This document shows positions 9,962 to 17,392 of a stretch of DNA of 64,000 nt, one piece after another (position 1 is the first letter of the stretch; each line of letters starts with the position of its first letter). The position numbers and the translations under genes were made by a program. The notes beneath the pieces are model-generated. The model was not told where the DNA came from, did no database searches, and was given only the letters and a program-made list of their open reading frames with translations. This stretch comes from Enterobacter sp. 638 (GTDB lineage: Bacteria; Pseudomonadota; Gammaproteobacteria; Enterobacterales; Enterobacteriaceae). The stretch lies in the NCBI RefSeq assembly GCF_000016325.1, contig NC_009436.1, positions 62,001-126,000 on the forward strand, given 5' to 3'.

Positions 9962-10539
9962 GTTGTTGAGAATAACTTCCTGAGCCCACAACAAGCTGAA
10001 ACGCTGAATAAGTCTATTGTGGATCAGAAAGCTGGTAAAAACCTGCTAGAGGCTTTACAGAATATCGTCAGGCTGACGAATGAAGACCGAGCTAGCAATG
10101 TGTTGCTGCAACAGTGCCAATCAGGCCAACTACTGACAGAAGGCCAGAAGCAAGAGCTAGCTGGATTGCTTAACCAGTATGGTTATGAACTTCAGTCTAT
10201 GTACTGATATACCCCACAGCAAGCGGCTGACGCTATTCAGTCACTGGTTGCAGGCAAGGCGTTTGTCGCCTCAACAGGAGATACCAAAGCGTACAACGAG
10301 GCTCTGAGTTATCTGAAAGGGTACAGCGTACAATCCGGCCAGGCTGCAATCGGAACCGATGCTTTGCCGGGTGCTCCGGGGATTATTGCTCGTTCTACTC
10401 TGGCAGCCAGTGGGGGTTATCAACGGGGAGCCGGTCAAAAGTACCAAATAATGAAATGAAGATAATATCTGTTGGGTCTATAAGGCCAAACCAAGTGAAA
10501 AATCTTATCGAGAAAGGTTCTTTTGTTCCTTTACCTTGA
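9962..10539 (+). pseudogene. Broken orphan CdiA tip 3 (in-frame stop and frameshift)
   Basis: VVENNFLSPQQAETLNKS starts right after the preceding immunity stop, with VENN at 9965-9976 and no pretoxin region before it. The frame runs to a TGA at 10205-10207, continues in the same frame (YTPQQAADAIQSLVAGKAF) to 10458, then shifts to a frame ending in NLIEKGSFVPLP at 10539. The upstream part resembles the helical entry region of CdiA tips. The short C-terminal part would be the toxin end. One stop and one frameshift make it inactive as it stands. Confidence 0.72.
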
Positions 10540-10553
10540 GGTATTTAACGAGA

Positions 10554-10802
10554 ATGGCAAAAATTCATATTGAAGAGATAAAAAAATATCTTGCGGCACG
10601 AGGTGAAAAAGAGGCATTACCTCATGTGAACAACGGCGAAGGTTATTTCCTTGAGATCCGATTTGATAATCAAACGCAGAAGGCTTCACGCTTTATCGAT
10701 GACGAGCTTAAAAACAAAGTTATTACGGCTGATTGTCCTTACGGGATGGTGACAATTATTTTTGGTGATGACGGGCAGCTCGTCTCTTTAGATCTAAGTT
10801 AA
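10554..10802 (+). CDS. Putative CDI immunity protein (module 3)
   Basis: An 82-residue soluble, mixed-charge protein beginning MAKIHIEEIKKYLAARG. The ATG at 10554 is preferred over an upstream TTG at 10536, which would overlap the toxin-tip remnant. It follows the broken tip by 14 nt and is followed by a terminator, the usual immunity position. The end (GMVTIIFGDDGQLVSLDL) looks like a small alpha/beta fold. Family not recognised. It may persist as an immunity gene although its toxin is dead. Confidence 0.6.
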   Translation: MAKIHIEEIKKYLAARGEKEALPHVNNGEGYFLEIRFDNQTQKASRFIDDELKNKVITADCPYGMVTIIFGDDGQLVSLDLS

Positions 10803-10805
10803 TCG

Positions 10806-10834
10806 TTAAATCCCGCCCTTGTTAGCGGGATTTA
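10806..10834 (+). terminator. Rho-independent-type terminator, module 3
   Basis: Stem AAATCCCGC / GCGGGATTT with a short loop directly after the immunity stop. The T-tract is weak. Confidence 0.75.
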
Positions 10835-10852
10835 ACTTTATATGTCAGTCAA

Positions 10853-11002
10853 TTACTCTTCAGTCGTCATCCGGATGATCAGCTGTCCCGGCTACGTGAT
10901 CACCTCAAGCTTGTGCCCGGTGGTAAAACCGACATGCCCGAGCCAGCGGCCCTTGAGGGTTAGTTGTGGTAGCGGGTTCGGCTGCCCTTGGTTGGGCCGC
11001 CG
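10853..11002 (-). pseudogene. symE-like remnant 1 with in-frame stop
   Basis: The complement reads PQLTLKGRWLGHVGFTTGH, then KLEVIT, a TAG at 10892-10894, and PGQLIIRMTTEE to a stop at 10853. This is the SymE pattern (L-x-G-x-W-L-x-x-A-G-F-x-T-G, then a G-x-(L/I)-V-I strand). The N-terminal third is missing. It faces the CDI module tail-to-tail across the terminator. The 91 bases between it and the next gene hold nothing recognisable. Confidence 0.75.
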
Positions 11003-11093
11003 TTAGCCCCCACAGTGTAATAGTGCGTCTGTAGCGCGCAGGCGGCGGTTGTGGTGTTACGATAGTGAGCTAAACAAAATTAAGGACTGATAT

Positions 11094-11531
11094 ATGTTTG
11101 GTATCTTCCCTGAGGATAAGCAGGTTGACATTGAGGGTGCGATTTTAGCACCTGCGTCAATCGTTATTGGCGACTTTAGAGAATCTATGAATATTCCCTT
11201 AACTTACTGGAATATTAATGATTATAAAAAAAGTTGGTTGAAGTCACTTGAAGAGGGATTAACAAAGAAAAACCATGCAGCTCTTGCTGTCTCAATGTAT
11301 GAGCCTGAACTAGCAAATTTTGTTTTTGTTTGGGTGTTATACTTTAAGGCTGAAATAGTTCATGTGCAAAATAGTATTATCTTTCTTGAGGAGCACAAAA
11401 AATTTTCTCCGGAGAAGATAAACGAATTTATTGATGAGCGAACAACTCATGATGAAGATGGTATGAAAATATCTGAATGGAGTACGGATCTAGATAGTGT
11501 TTTAGATTTTTATAATAGCCTGAAAATTTAA
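11094..11531 (+). CDS. cdiI: CdiI immunity protein of the Enterobacter cloacae type, without an adjacent toxin
   Basis: A 145-residue soluble protein beginning MFGIFPEDKQVDIEG. From memory it closely resembles CdiI of E. cloacae ATCC 13047, which neutralises a 16S rRNA-cleaving CdiA tip related to colicin E3; similar stretches include ISEWSTDLDSVLDFYNSL and LAVSMYEPE. A good ribosome-binding site (aagga) lies 8 nt before the ATG. No matching toxin tip precedes it: the upstream 300 bases hold a terminator and a symE remnant. It is therefore an orphan immunity gene that could still protect against siblings or neighbours carrying that toxin. Confidence 0.82.
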   Translation: MFGIFPEDKQVDIEGAILAPASIVIGDFRESMNIPLTYWNINDYKKSWLKSLEEGLTKKNHAALAVSMYEPELANFVFVWVLYFKAEIVHVQNSIIFLEEHKKFSPEKINEFIDERTTHDEDGMKISEWSTDLDSVLDFYNSLKI

Positions 11532-11537
11532 ATGACA

Positions 11538-11567
11538 AATCCCTGCCACCGCGCTGGGATTTTTTTC
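11538..11567 (+). terminator. Rho-independent terminator, orphan cdiI
   Basis: AAATCCC / GGGATTT stem followed by seven T residues, 6 nt after the immunity stop. Confidence 0.85.
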
Positions 11568-11984
11568 GCCTATCGTCTGCCGCGCGGTTGCCACTGCTGT
11601 GCACGGTTTTACCGCTCAACTGCGGGACAGGGTATGTTTTGTAGCACCGCCACGTTGCGACGTCCTCCAAAACGCCGGTCAGAAACAAGTCAGGGCGCAG
11701 CCCCGACACCTCGTTGGAATTAGTGCAACAGAATGCGATTTAGTGCATTAAAACTGCATCTGTAATGTCCTGGCATAGGAAAAATAGTTACAGTGAAAGA
11801 AAGTCATGCACCTTCGCCATGTTCGACAAAAACTGACGTTTTTATTTTTATCTCCATAACCCGCGCTAAAGGGGCCTCCTTTAAATCCCCCGGCCGCAAC
11901 TGCTGGTCAACCCGCACTGTAAGGCGTTGTTCATCGCACTGGACGGTGTGCCGGGGCTGAATGCTCCACTGGGGCAACATTCCG
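11568..11984 (-). pseudogene. Rearranged module junction with symE-like debris
   Basis: No intact gene is seen. On the complement, 11960-11995 encodes PLTGMLPQW, shared with the symE-like remnant at 13667-13790. The sequence then shifts frame (GAFSPGTP, then DEQRLTVRVDQQL), resembling worn SymE C-terminal strands. The piece 11560-11760 shows no clear origin. The shared block ggggcaacattccggttaat directly joins the next cdiA fragment here and near 13750-13770. Confidence 0.4.
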
Positions 11985-13349
11985 GTTAATGGCACCATCA
12001 CTATCCGTGATAAGCCTAATCAGAAGCAGGATGTGGCGAATGCGTATAAAGCTGCGATGGAGGAACAGGCCGCCGGTCAGAACGCCGCGTTAAAAGAGGA
12101 ACTGCACCAGCAAAACCCTCAGGTCACAGAGGCGGAGCTGAACGCTGCCGTGAAGAACGACAGCCGATACATCAACGCGGACAAAGAGTACAGTCCGGGC
12201 AATGATTTCTGGCGGGCGACTTCCGGTGCCACTGGGCTGATAGCGGGTATTCTTGGTGGGAATATTCAGGGCGGCCTCGCCGCCAGTGCCGCGCCTTATA
12301 TGGCGAAGCTGGTGAAAGATGCCACCGGTGAAAACGAAGCGGCCCGCATTGCGCTCCACGGAATTGTGTCGGCGGCGCTGGCGGAAGTGCAGGGCGGGAA
12401 TGGACTGGCTGCCGCAGCGGGCGCGATGGCCTCCGCAGCGCTGATGGGTAATACGCTTGCGAATGCATTTTACGGTAAAGACGTCAAAGACCTGGACGGC
12501 GAGCAGCGTGCGTTTATTAGTAACCTTGCTACCGCTGTAGGCGCAGCGGCGGGCGGTAGCGTGGGCGGCGATACGTTCTCGGCGGCGAGTGGCGCGAACG
12601 CGGCACGGGTTGAGGTTGAGAATAATGCGCTGAGTCTGCCGAAAGGAATGAATGATATTGGTTTATCCCAGCAGTCACTTGCAGCCAGTATGATGCAGAA
12701 TGGAGCTACACCAGATGAGCTGACTGAAGCACTGATTAAAAACTCACAGGGTCAGATACCTGAAGGTCAGGATGCTGTTAAAGGATTGCTGACAGCATGG
12801 GCAGAGTTCTTTGGTGTTCCGGTCAGTGCGTTGACCGCAAATGGAGAAATGACGCCGCAACAAGCTGCGGAAATCCTGGCGAGTGGTGTGCCGACCAGTG
12901 AAGCGAAGTTAATCCAGTATGTAGCAGCTAAGGCGTTTTTGGCTGTTGCGAAAAGCTCCGATCTTGGATTATCACCTGCAAACCAGAAATATGTGGATAT
13001 CCTTTCACCGGAAGCGAAACAGCATATTTTATATGGGGAAAGCCCTACACAAGGTGGACATCTGTATCCCGGAAATCCAGGAAAAACAGTTTTCCCTCAA
13101 GGTTGGTCAGCAGACAAGGTTGTTCATACTGTGGGTGATATAGCTACTTCACCCGATACCAAATGGTTTGCCCAGACCGGAACGGGCGGGGCGTATACGA
13201 ATGCAGGAAGACCAGCAAGATGGGTTGCCTGGGAAGAGCGAGAGGGTGTTAGAGTTCGTGTGGTATACGAGCCAGCTAGTGGGAAAATAGTAACAGCGTT
13301 CCCGGATAATAATCCGACTCCTCCAGCTTTAAAGCCAATTAAGAAATAG
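11961..13349 (+). CDS. Orphan CdiA C-terminal module with EndoU-type nuclease tip
   Basis: A 462-residue frame. CdiA homology starts at VNGTITIRDK (11985), continues through pretoxin, and reaches VENN at 12615-12626 (residues 219-222). After an entry region, the last 115 residues carry the bacterial EndoU signature: HILYGE, then GGHLYPGNPGKTVFP, WSADKVVHTVGDIA, and a terminal strand with VTAFPDN. The two His residues and the Lys after GNPG fit the EndoU RNase active site. The usual TAYP motif is TAFP here, so the Tyr is replaced by Phe. EndoU CDI toxins cleave tRNA or other RNA. There is no secretion signal or convincing start site, so it is likely a silent cassette. Confidence 0.82.
   Translation: MLHWGNIPVNGTITIRDKPNQKQDVANAYKAAMEEQAAGQNAALKEELHQQNPQVTEAELNAAVKNDSRYINADKEYSPGNDFWRATSGATGLIAGILGGNIQGGLAASAAPYMAKLVKDATGENEAARIALHGIVSAALAEVQGGNGLAAAAGAMASAALMGNTLANAFYGKDVKDLDGEQRAFISNLATAVGAAAGGSVGGDTFSAASGANAARVEVENNALSLPKGMNDIGLSQQSLAASMMQNGATPDELTEALIKNSQGQIPEGQDAVKGLLTAWAEFFGVPVSALTANGEMTPQQAAEILASGVPTSEAKLIQYVAAKAFLAVAKSSDLGLSPANQKYVDILSPEAKQHILYGESPTQGGHLYPGNPGKTVFPQGWSADKVVHTVGDIATSPDTKWFAQTGTGGAYTNAGRPARWVAWEEREGVRVRVVYEPASGKIVTAFPDNNPTPPALKPIKK
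12147..12625 (+). repeat. Direct repeat C, copy 1 (pretoxin to VENN)
   Basis: About 479 nt nearly identical to 13845-14323, ending exactly at the VENN codons, after which the tips diverge completely. Confidence 0.93.
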
Positions 13350-13359
13350 TGTGGGCGCG

Positions 13360-13611
13360 ATGGATATTAATGACAAAATTAGATCATTAGGTGAAGGGTT
13401 AAAGGATCGGTTGGATCCTTCGCTAGTTGACTTTGCCCTAGATTATATTGGGTTCACAGAGAACGTCTTAGCATTCGAAACGCTATGTGATCACATCGCT
13501 GATCATGATGTTACGATTAGCAAAGATGAATACACGCAAGTGCTTAAAATAGCTAATGATCTTGGGCTAGATATAGATAGTAGATATACATATATCAATC
13601 CAGAGAAATAA
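13360..13611 (+). CDS. MafI-like immunity protein for the EndoU tip
   Basis: An 83-residue acidic, helical protein. The pattern LDPSLVDFALDYIGFTENVL and AFETLCDHIADHDV is typical of the MafI family, immunity partners of EndoU-type toxins in Neisseria MafB and CDI systems. The ATG at 13360 is chosen; a GTG at 13351 is possible. It starts 10 nt after the EndoU-tip stop, so toxin family and immunity family agree independently. Confidence 0.85.
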   Translation: MDINDKIRSLGEGLKDRLDPSLVDFALDYIGFTENVLAFETLCDHIADHDVTISKDEYTQVLKIANDLGLDIDSRYTYINPEK

Positions 13612-13629
13612 CATCCTGATAGCTATGAC

Positions 13630-13661
13630 TAATCCCGGCCTCACGCCGGGATCGTCTTTTT
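13630..13661 (+). terminator. Rho-independent terminator, EndoU module
   Basis: AATCCCGGC / GCCGGGAT stem followed by a T-rich tail (cgtcttttt). Almost the same hairpin follows the next module at 15317. Confidence 0.85.
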
Positions 13662-13666
13662 ACCCG

Positions 13667-13790
13667 TCAGCCCCTAATCACCCGTCTTCCCTGTTCCACA
13701 CTGACTGTGACCGGCGTGTCGGGGCTGAATCCAGCCCCTTTCATCCACTGGGGCAACATTCCGGTTAATGACACCACCACGCCCAGCGCT
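13667..13790 (-). pseudogene. symE-like remnant 2
   Basis: The complement ends LTGMLPQWMKGAGFSPDTPV then TVSVEQGRRVIRG and a stop at 13667. This is the SymE C-terminal half, close to the remnant at 15355-15560 (EEAGFSTDTPV, SVEQGRLVIEPVKG). The front half is replaced by the cdiA fragment of the next module. Confidence 0.75.
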
Positions 13791-13844
13791 GTCACCAATG
13801 GCACCATCACCAGGCTAATCAGAAGCAGGATGTGGCGAATCTGA

Positions 13845-14323
13845 GCCGTGAAGAACGACAGCCGTTACATCAACGCAGACAAAGAGTACGGTCCGGGCAG
13901 TGATTTCTGGCGGGCGACTTCCGGCGCCACGGGGCTGATAGCGGGTATTCTTGGCGGGAATATTCAGGGTGGCGTCGCCGCCGGTGCCGCGCCTTATATG
14001 GCGAAGCTGGTGAAAGATGCCACCGGTGAAAACGAAGCGGCCCGGATTGCGCTCCACGGAATTGTATCGGCGGCGCTGGCGGAAGTGCAGGGCGGGAATG
14101 GACTGGCTGCCGCAGCGGGGGGGATGGCCTCCGCAGCGCTGATGGGTAATACGCTTGCGAATGCATTTTATGGTAAAGACGTCAAAGATCTGGACGGCGA
14201 GCAGCGTGCGTTTATCAGTAACCTTGCCACCGCGGTAGGCGCAGCGGCGGGCGGTAGCGTGGGCGGCGATACGTTCTCGGCGGCGAGTGGCGCGAACGCG
14301 GCACGGGTTGAGGTTGAGAATAA
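13845..14323 (+). repeat. Direct repeat C, copy 2
   Basis: Near-identical to 12147-12625. Just upstream (13798-13844) a shortened NGTIT/NQKQDVAN segment is joined out of frame, showing that the fusion involved a small deletion. Confidence 0.92.
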
Positions 14324-14933
14324 CTCGCTGGCAATCCCCGCACCACCGCCACCGGTTGCAGGTAATAACACCGGCGATGCGGTGAATGATGCCAATAAGA
14401 CGATAGCATCAGCCCTGGACAAGAAGCTGAAGGAAATGAAGGAGGCGCTGGATAAAGCGACCCAGTGCTCGTTCGGGCGTGCCTGCTCTGCTGATGATGC
14501 AGAGCAGACAGAGGGGCCGAATGCGGGTAAGAACCTGACGGATGCGGAGAAGGCTGAATATGGTGGTGCAGGTTCAGGAACCGGTACACCGCCACCGCCG
14601 GAAAATGATCCTAAGCAACAAAATGAAAAGCCTGTAGAGAAGCTTAATCAGAAGCAAGAAAGTGCGATTAAGAAGATCGATAACGCTATAAAAAATGCGC
14701 TGAAAGATCACGATGTTATGGGAACCCTCAAAGATATGGATGGAACCCCAGTGCCTAAAAAGAATGGGGGGTATTGGGACCATATGCAGGAAATGCAAAA
14801 TACGCTCAGAGGGTTAAGAAATCACGCGGATACGTTGAAGAACATCAACAATCCCGAAGCTCAGGCTGCGTATGGCAGAGCAACTGATGCTATTAATAAA
14901 ATAGAATCAGCCTTGAAAGGACATGGAATATGA
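13848..14933 (+). CDS. Orphan CdiA C-terminal module, polymorphic toxin type 28-like tip
   Basis: A 361-residue frame starting inside the repeated pretoxin region; VENN lies at 14313-14324 (residues 156-159). The tip has a Pro-rich linker (PAPPPPV; later PPPPEND), a Cys pair (CSFGRAC), a Lys-rich helical stretch, and a compact C-terminal domain containing [18 protein letters not shown] and [14 protein letters not shown]. That terminal domain looks like the Ntox28 family of predicted RNases, from memory. The next gene overlaps its stop by 4 nt. There is no start signal of its own, so it is a probable silent cassette. Confidence 0.78.
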   Translation: MKNDSRYINADKEYGPGSDFWRATSGATGLIAGILGGNIQGGVAAGAAPYMAKLVKDATGENEAARIALHGIVSAALAEVQGGNGLAAAAGGMASAALMGNTLANAFYGKDVKDLDGEQRAFISNLATAVGAAAGGSVGGDTFSAASGANAARVEVENNSLAIPAPPPPVAGNNTGDAVNDANKTIASALDKKLKEMKEALDKATQCSFGRACSADDAEQTEGPNAGKNLTDAEKAEYGGAGSGTGTPPPPENDPKQQNEKPVEKLNQKQESAIKKIDNAIKNALKDHDVMGTLKDMDGTPVPKKNGGYWDHMQEMQNTLRGLRNHADTLKNINNPEAQAAYGRATDAINKIESALKGHGI

Positions 14934-15316
14934 TTACTTTTCGTAAATTGATCGGGAATATCAACGTGACGAAAGAACCAGATCAACAATCACCGCTTGA
15001 GCTCTGGTTCGAACGTATTATCGATGTGCCTATTGAAGAGTTGCCAGTGGAAGATCTTTGTCGTGCTATTCGACAGGAACTATTTATTGATCAGTTGATG
15101 CCAAGGGTGTTGGCAGTTCTGACTGAAGAACCGTTGGCGGGTGAGTATTACGATGGTGAACTAATAGCAGCCTTATCGACAATAAAAGGAAATGATCTAA
15201 AAGATCAGAAGGGTACTTTTGCCCAAATAAAGCAACTTATAAACCAGATATCTCCCTCAGATATCAATGATGATCTGAGAAAAGATATATCAAAAATCAA
15301 TCAAATAACCGTATAG
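14930..15316 (+). CDS. cdiI: CdiI-type immunity protein (type 28-like module)
   Basis: A 128-residue soluble protein, start overlapping the toxin stop (ATGA). The sequence [20 protein letters not shown] is typical of a family annotated as CDI system immunity proteins. It is acidic and mostly helical. A terminator follows 1 nt after its stop. The placement makes it the neutraliser of the upstream tip. Confidence 0.8.
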   Translation: MITFRKLIGNINVTKEPDQQSPLELWFERIIDVPIEELPVEDLCRAIRQELFIDQLMPRVLAVLTEEPLAGEYYDGELIAALSTIKGNDLKDQKGTFAQIKQLINQISPSDINDDLRKDISKINQITV

Positions 15317-15350
15317 CTAATCCCGGCCACTGCGCCGGGATCTTCTCTTC
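15317..15350 (+). terminator. Rho-independent-type terminator, type 28-like module
   Basis: TAATCCCGGC / GCCGGGAT stem with tail cttctcttcc. Near-copy of the hairpin at 13630. Confidence 0.75.
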
Positions 15351-15354
15351 CCCG

Positions 15355-15560
15355 TCAGCCCTTAACCGGCTCGATCACCAGTCTTCCCTGCTCCACGCTG
15401 ACCATCACCGGCGTGTCGGTGCTGAATCCCGCCTCTTCCAGCCAGTTACCGTTCAGGCGCAGGCTGGGGCTGCGGGAATACCAGGTGGCGGTGTAGTTGT
15501 GATGGTAAAAATGCCGGACGCTGACATACCCGAGCCCACGAGCGCGTAAAGGTGAAGCCA
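15355..15560 (-). pseudogene. symE-like remnant 3, front replaced by IS sequence
   Basis: The complement reads GYVSVRHFYHHN, SPSLRLNGNWLEEAGFSTDT and SVEQGRLVIEPVKG to the stop at 15355. This is a good SymE toxin-fold match (AbrB-like strands). Upstream of about 15560 the frame runs into the antisense of an IS3 transposase, so the original N-terminus is gone. An open frame to 15633 exists only by chance fusion. SymE in E. coli is an SOS-induced RNA-cleaving protein held down by an antisense RNA. Confidence 0.75.
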
Positions 15561-16128
15561 GTATCGTGTCGCCCAACAGGATCCAGCGACAGTTCAATCC
15601 GGATGCTCCGGATGAGCGTTGGGTAACGGACATAACCTACATCAGGACTCACGAAGGCTGGCTGTATCTGGCCGTGGTGGTTGACCTGTTCTCACTCAAA
15701 ATTATCGGCTGGTCAATGCAATCCCGGATGACAAAGGACATTGTCCTGAACGCAATGCTGATGGCTGTATGGCGGCGTAATCCGCAAAGATCGGTGCTGG
15801 TTCACTCGGACCAGGGCAGTCAGTACACAAGCCATGAATGGCAGTCGTTCCTGAAATCACAAGGCTTGGAAGGGAGTATGAGCCGTCGCGGTAACTGTCA
15901 CGATAACGCGGTTGCAGAAAGCTTTTTCCAGTTACTGAAACGCGAGCGAATAAAGAAAAAGATCTACGGAACGCGGGAAGAAGCACGCAGCGATATTTTT
16001 GATTACATCGAAATGTTTTATAACAGTAAGCGTCGGCATGGTTCGAGCAATCAGATGTCACCGACAGAATATGAAAACCAGTATTATCAACGGCTCGAAA
16101 GTGTCTAGATTATCCGTGGCGATTCAAA
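15560..16128 (+). mobile_element. IS3-family element fragment (transposase C-terminal part)
   Basis: Open frame 15566-16108 encodes the catalytic core of an IS3-family OrfB: Asp in WVTDITYI, Asp in VHSDQGSQYTS and Glu in NAVAESFF form the DDE triad. The end has YNSKRRHGSSNQMSPTEYE. OrfA and about 100 residues of OrfB are missing, and no left inverted repeat was seen. The right boundary is placed near gattca at 16121-16128, where CDI-like sequence resumes. The element cannot move by itself and separates a symE remnant from a truncated CDI module. Confidence 0.82.
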
Positions 16129-16170
16129 GCTCTAAAAGATGAGTTAGATAAGCAGGAGAAGAAGCAATGA
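16129..16170 (+). pseudogene. Terminal codons of a CdiA tip truncated by the IS fragment
   Basis: The frame ending KALKDELDKQEKKQ stops at 16168-16170 and overlaps the next gene start (ATGA), the same coupling as in the intact toxin-immunity pairs. Everything upstream is replaced by the IS remnant. Confidence 0.55.
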
Positions 16171-16418
16171 ATCTCATCAGCAAGGTTGGTATCCTTTGGC
16201 TTCTTTTTTTAGTTGTGTACTGTACTATTTTAATCTCTATTGTTCTTTTTATATGCCAACTAGGAGTGTCAACAATTTTCTACTTCAATGATGGAGTATT
16301 CCTTTTTGCATGGGAAGATGCATTATATAACGCCTTAAAAAAAGGAAGCATTACAGGAGTAGTATTAGGTGCCGGAATATGGTTCAAAAATAAATTGCAT
16401 GAGCGTCATAGGAAATAA
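16167..16418 (+). CDS. Small membrane immunity protein, toxin lost
   Basis: An 83-residue protein with a strong hydrophobic segment (residues 8-33), a central acidic patch (FAWEDALYNALKK), a second weaker apolar stretch (GSITGVVLGAGIWF) and a basic tail. It resembles the 72-residue protein at 9741-9959 in its C-terminal GAGIW and Arg/Lys tail. Both are followed by taatagttgttga and a VENN-like codon run, implying common ancestry. The cognate tip has been deleted, leaving an orphan immunity gene. Confidence 0.62.
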   Translation: MNLISKVGILWLLFLVVYCTILISIVLFICQLGVSTIFYFNDGVFLFAWEDALYNALKKGSITGVVLGAGIWFKNKLHERHRK

Positions 16419-16420
16419 TA

Positions 16421-16618
16421 GTTGTTGATAATAACTCGCTGGTCGGGGACAAAGCGCAGACTGGTGGAAAACTCAGGTCAGCGATAAGCTGAGGAGAAAA
16501 CAGGGAATATGGTGGTTGTAGATGTGACGAACTAGGCATCAGTGAAAGAATTTAACTACCTTATTGAGCACGGTTATTCTTTCGACAGTAAAACAATGCA
16601 AATGATTAAGGGAAAATA
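16421..16618 (+). pseudogene. Decayed CdiA tip remnant with VDNN junction
   Basis: VVDNNSLVGDKAQ starts straight after the previous stop (VDNN at 16424-16435), and the frame stops after about 20 residues. Downstream, another frame (VVDVTN, stop, ASVKEFNYLIEHGYSFDSKT) ends at 16618, 2 nt before the next gene. This looks like the two ends of one tip with an internal deletion and a stop. Confidence 0.6.
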
Positions 16619-16620
16619 AA

Positions 16621-17052
16621 ATGAATCAATATCTAGAGTCATTTTGCGATATTTTTGCGGAAGCCATTGAACGTTACAGGTTTGATGTATCTGCAACTGA
16701 TGAAGATACTATCGTACTTGCTCAGAAAACTTATCAGCTAAAGTTCGTTATGTGGCGAGAGGCGGTTGAAGTCAGTTTTTGTGAGTTAAAAACCGATAAT
16801 AGTGTTCTGGTATACAATGTGAGAGATTTTATAATTACACAAATGAAGGATGAAGATCGCGCTATACCAGAAAACGCTGTGCAGCCTGGGTGGAGTGAGG
16901 TTTATAAACGAAATATATGCAGTCTCTATCATTTTTCAAATGCTTTGAAACATCGACTTCCATCAATGTTGAAAGGAAATATGGATTGGCTGGAGTTATA
17001 CGAAAAATCAGAATGGTATCGCGAACCGAAATATGAAAACCGCTGTATCTAA
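16621..17052 (+). CDS. Putative CDI immunity protein, soluble, toxin decayed
   Basis: A 143-residue acidic protein beginning MNQYLESFCDIFAEAIERY, with no signal peptide or membrane span. It lies 2 nt after the decayed tip, the position of an immunity gene, and is AT-rich like the other exchanged pieces. The family is not recognised. The frame is intact, so it may still be made if transcribed. Confidence 0.6.
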   Translation: MNQYLESFCDIFAEAIERYRFDVSATDEDTIVLAQKTYQLKFVMWREAVEVSFCELKTDNSVLVYNVRDFIITQMKDEDRAIPENAVQPGWSEVYKRNICSLYHFSNALKHRLPSMLKGNMDWLELYEKSEWYREPKYENRCI

Positions 17053-17235
17053 CGTCATATAAAAAAGACGGTTTAATTTATAAAAAGGAATTTAAGAAGT
17101 ATGGATGATGATTCATTTATGAGGGGAATTATGTTTCGCATTGATTTCTCTATGGGTGAGAGGAGCTTTTATCACATAAATGGTTGGGCGTTTGCTCAAT
17201 GCTCCAGGACAGCCCCTTACGATGAGAAAAGGTAA
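17052..17235 (+). pseudogene. Last CDI remnant: toxin end plus immunity start
   Basis: A frame continuing past the previous gene reads TSYKKDGLIYKKEFKKYG to a stop at 17106-17108, like the lysine-rich end of an RNase-type tip. A 44-codon frame (17101-17235) beginning MDDDSFMRGIMFRID overlaps it, as an immunity gene would, but is short and probably truncated. The next 70 bases to the terminator show nothing recognisable. Confidence 0.4.
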
Positions 17236-17306
17236 TTGCTTCGAAATATAATTGGTTTGCATTGTCGCTTGCTTTCTATTGAGCAACACCCCATGCCATC
17301 CTGCAA

Positions 17307-17338
17307 ACAAAAAAAGACGACAGTGAGGATGTCGTCTA
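17307..17338 (-). terminator. Rho-independent terminator of the DUF523/YbgA gene
   Basis: Perfect stem AGACGACA / TGTCGTCT with a run of T on the minus strand. It lies about 55 nt beyond the stop at 17393 and closes the CDI region. Confidence 0.88.
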
Positions 17339-17392
17339 AAGGTATTGCGTGTTCGGACCTCTCGGGCTAGGGGCCTTCGCGTTATGATATCG

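Noticed and set aside
15566..16108. Functional IS3 transposase
   Set aside because: OrfA, the front of OrfB and the left inverted repeat are missing, so it is annotated as a fragment.
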